Source: Candidatus Saccharicenans sp. (GTDB lineage Bacteria; Acidobacteriota; Aminicenantia; Aminicenantales; Saccharicenantaceae). Taken from it: 5,184 nucleotides of DNA. Position 1 is the stretch's first letter; each line of letters begins with the position of its first letter. A model generated the notes under the pieces. That model was not told where the DNA came from. It searched no databases and was given only the letters and a program-made list of their open reading frames with translations. The stretch is from positions 1 through 5,184 of the forward strand of contig JANLGB010000168.1 in NCBI GenBank assembly GCA_024653405.1, given 5' to 3'. A program made the translations under genes and the position numbers. Of this stretch, positions 4,403-5,184 are shown piece after piece.

Positions 4403-5184
4403 ATGAAACATACCTGGAAAGTGGCCCGCATTTCTGGAATCGATATCAAGGTTGATTCCAGCTGGCTGGTGATTTTTCTACTGTTCACTTTTTCCCTGTC
4501 CGCGTTCTATTTTCCCCAGTCCTTTCCGGTTGCTAACCGGATGTATTACTGGCTTCTGGGCATTCTGACCAGCCTGCTGGTTTTTGCTTCGGTCCTGTTT
4601 CACGAGCTGGCCCATTCTCTAACCGCCAAGAAGCAGGGCGAGGAGGTGGAAGATATTACCCTGTTCATACTGGGTGGGGTGGCCCGGATCAGCGAAGAAC
4701 CGAGAACACCGCAAAAAGAATTCGTTATGGCCCTGGTGGGGCCGGTCTCCAGCTTTGTCCTGGCCCTGTTTTTCATCCTGGTCTCGGTTCTGATAGCCCC
4801 GTATTCCAAGCCTGTCCAGGTTGCCACAGCTTACCTGGCTTATATCAACGCCATAGTCGGCGGATTTAATCTGCTTCCGGGGTTTCCCATGGACGGCGGC
4901 CGGGTGCTGAGAGCCATTGTCTGGAAAGCGACTGGCAATTTGAAAAAAGCCACCAGGGTGGCTTCCCAGGTTGGCCAGGGTATCGCCTTTTTCCTGATAT
5001 TTTTTGGCATATTCAGGTTTTTCCGGGGTAATCTGGGTGGGCTGTGGTTGGTTCTCATTGGCTGGTTCCTGCACAACGCTTCAGTCCAGGGCTACAGCCA
5101 GGTCTTGCTCAAATCGTCCCTGGAAGGACTCAAGGCTACCGACCTGATGAGCAAAGACTTCGAGTTCGTGGAGCCGGATTTGCC
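4403..5184 (+). CDS. Site-2-protease-type M50 intramembrane zinc metalloprotease, 3' truncated by window
   Basis: An open frame of 260 complete codons runs off the window end. ATG at 4403 follows GAAGGAGG (4391-4398) by 4 nt. The zinc motif HELAH is at 67-71 inside a hydrophobic helix, and the third ligand, D164, lies in NLLPGFPMDGGRVLRA (156-171). Also typical are LGGVARI near 90-98 and the FVMALVGPVSS segment. Hydrophobic segments lie near 20-38, 48-72, 106-131, 138-160 and 190-225, giving a multi-pass inner-membrane protein. After the last one, LKATDLMSKDFEFVEPDL (from about 243) looks like the start of a CBS domain, as in MJ0392-type site-2 proteases with a C-terminal CBS pair. Such enzymes cut membrane-bound regulators; CBS domains often sense adenine nucleotides. 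The substrate is unknown. It has its own promoter and is probably unrelated to the Fe-S operon. Confidence 0.92.
   Translation, partial: MKHTWKVARISGIDIKVDSSWLVIFLLFTFSLSAFYFPQSFPVANRMYYWLLGILTSLLVFASVLFHELAHSLTAKKQGEEVEDITLFILGGVARISEEPRTPQKEFVMALVGPVSSFVLALFFILVSVLIAPYSKPVQVATAYLAYINAIVGGFNLLPGFPMDGGRVLRAIVWKATGNLKKATRVASQVGQGIAFFLIFFGIFRFFRGNLGGLWLVLIGWFLHNASVQGYSQVLLKSSLEGLKATDLMSKDFEFVEPDL

Noticed and set aside
4600..5076. Reverse-strand open frames at the right end
   Set aside because: They lie opposite the M50 protease, which has catalytic motifs, membrane segments and a ribosome site; the reverse frames have none.
1..5184. CRISPR arrays, tRNA/rRNA genes, insertion sequences, attachment sites
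   Set aside because: No regular direct repeats, cloverleaf-like sequences, transposase or integrase genes, or terminal inverted repeats were seen.

Overview
The window is a gene-dense, single-direction (+ strand) stretch of a bacterial chromosome of moderately high GC. Rubrerythrin, quinolinate synthase and an ISC-type iron-sulfur (Fe-S) assembly set point to a strict or near-strict anaerobe. Codon and protein style would fit a sulfate-reducer-like (former Deltaproteobacteria) or Aminicenantes/Acidobacteriota-like genome. This assignment is an impression; nothing here fixes the phylum.

Layout: (1) 1-383, the 3' end of a metallo-beta-lactamase-fold hydrolase. (2) 384-564, a regulatory gap holding a stem-loop (410-437), a 31-nt Rrf2/IscR-like palindrome (450-480), a good sigma-70-type promoter (482-510) and a perfect hairpin at the predicted start of the transcript (517-536). 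(3) 565-2565, a compact Fe-S assembly operon: a small NFU protein, an IscS/NifS-family protein and an IscU scaffold with a Cys-rich C-terminal extension. (4) 2635-3543, nadA, whose product is itself a [4Fe-4S] enzyme. (5) 3623-4126, rubrerythrin. (6) 4127-4402, a gap with a likely promoter. (7) 4403 to the end, a site-2-protease-type (M50) membrane metalloprotease running into a probable CBS domain and cut by the window edge.

The main discovery candidate is the Fe-S operon. The IscS-like protein keeps the overall fold signatures and the mobile-loop cysteine (C325). However, the residue aligning with the PLP-binding lysine is glutamine (Q202), and the neighbouring PLP contacts are also lost (A179, A199, D201). 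It therefore probably cannot act as a PLP-dependent cysteine desulfurase. A similar loss of the lysine is known for Archaeoglobus fulgidus IscS, which was proposed to supply a cysteine ligand during cluster assembly while sulfide comes from the medium. The partner IscU has all its cluster-binding residues but carries two consecutive CxxC-x10-CxxC modules (probable double zinc ribbon) on a flexible linker. Together with NFU and an Rrf2-type operator, this suggests a sulfide-fed, possibly Fe/S-sensing variant of the ISC pathway, with NadA as a nearby client and rubrerythrin protecting against oxidants. That pathway model is inference; the residue changes and the fusion are read directly from the sequence.
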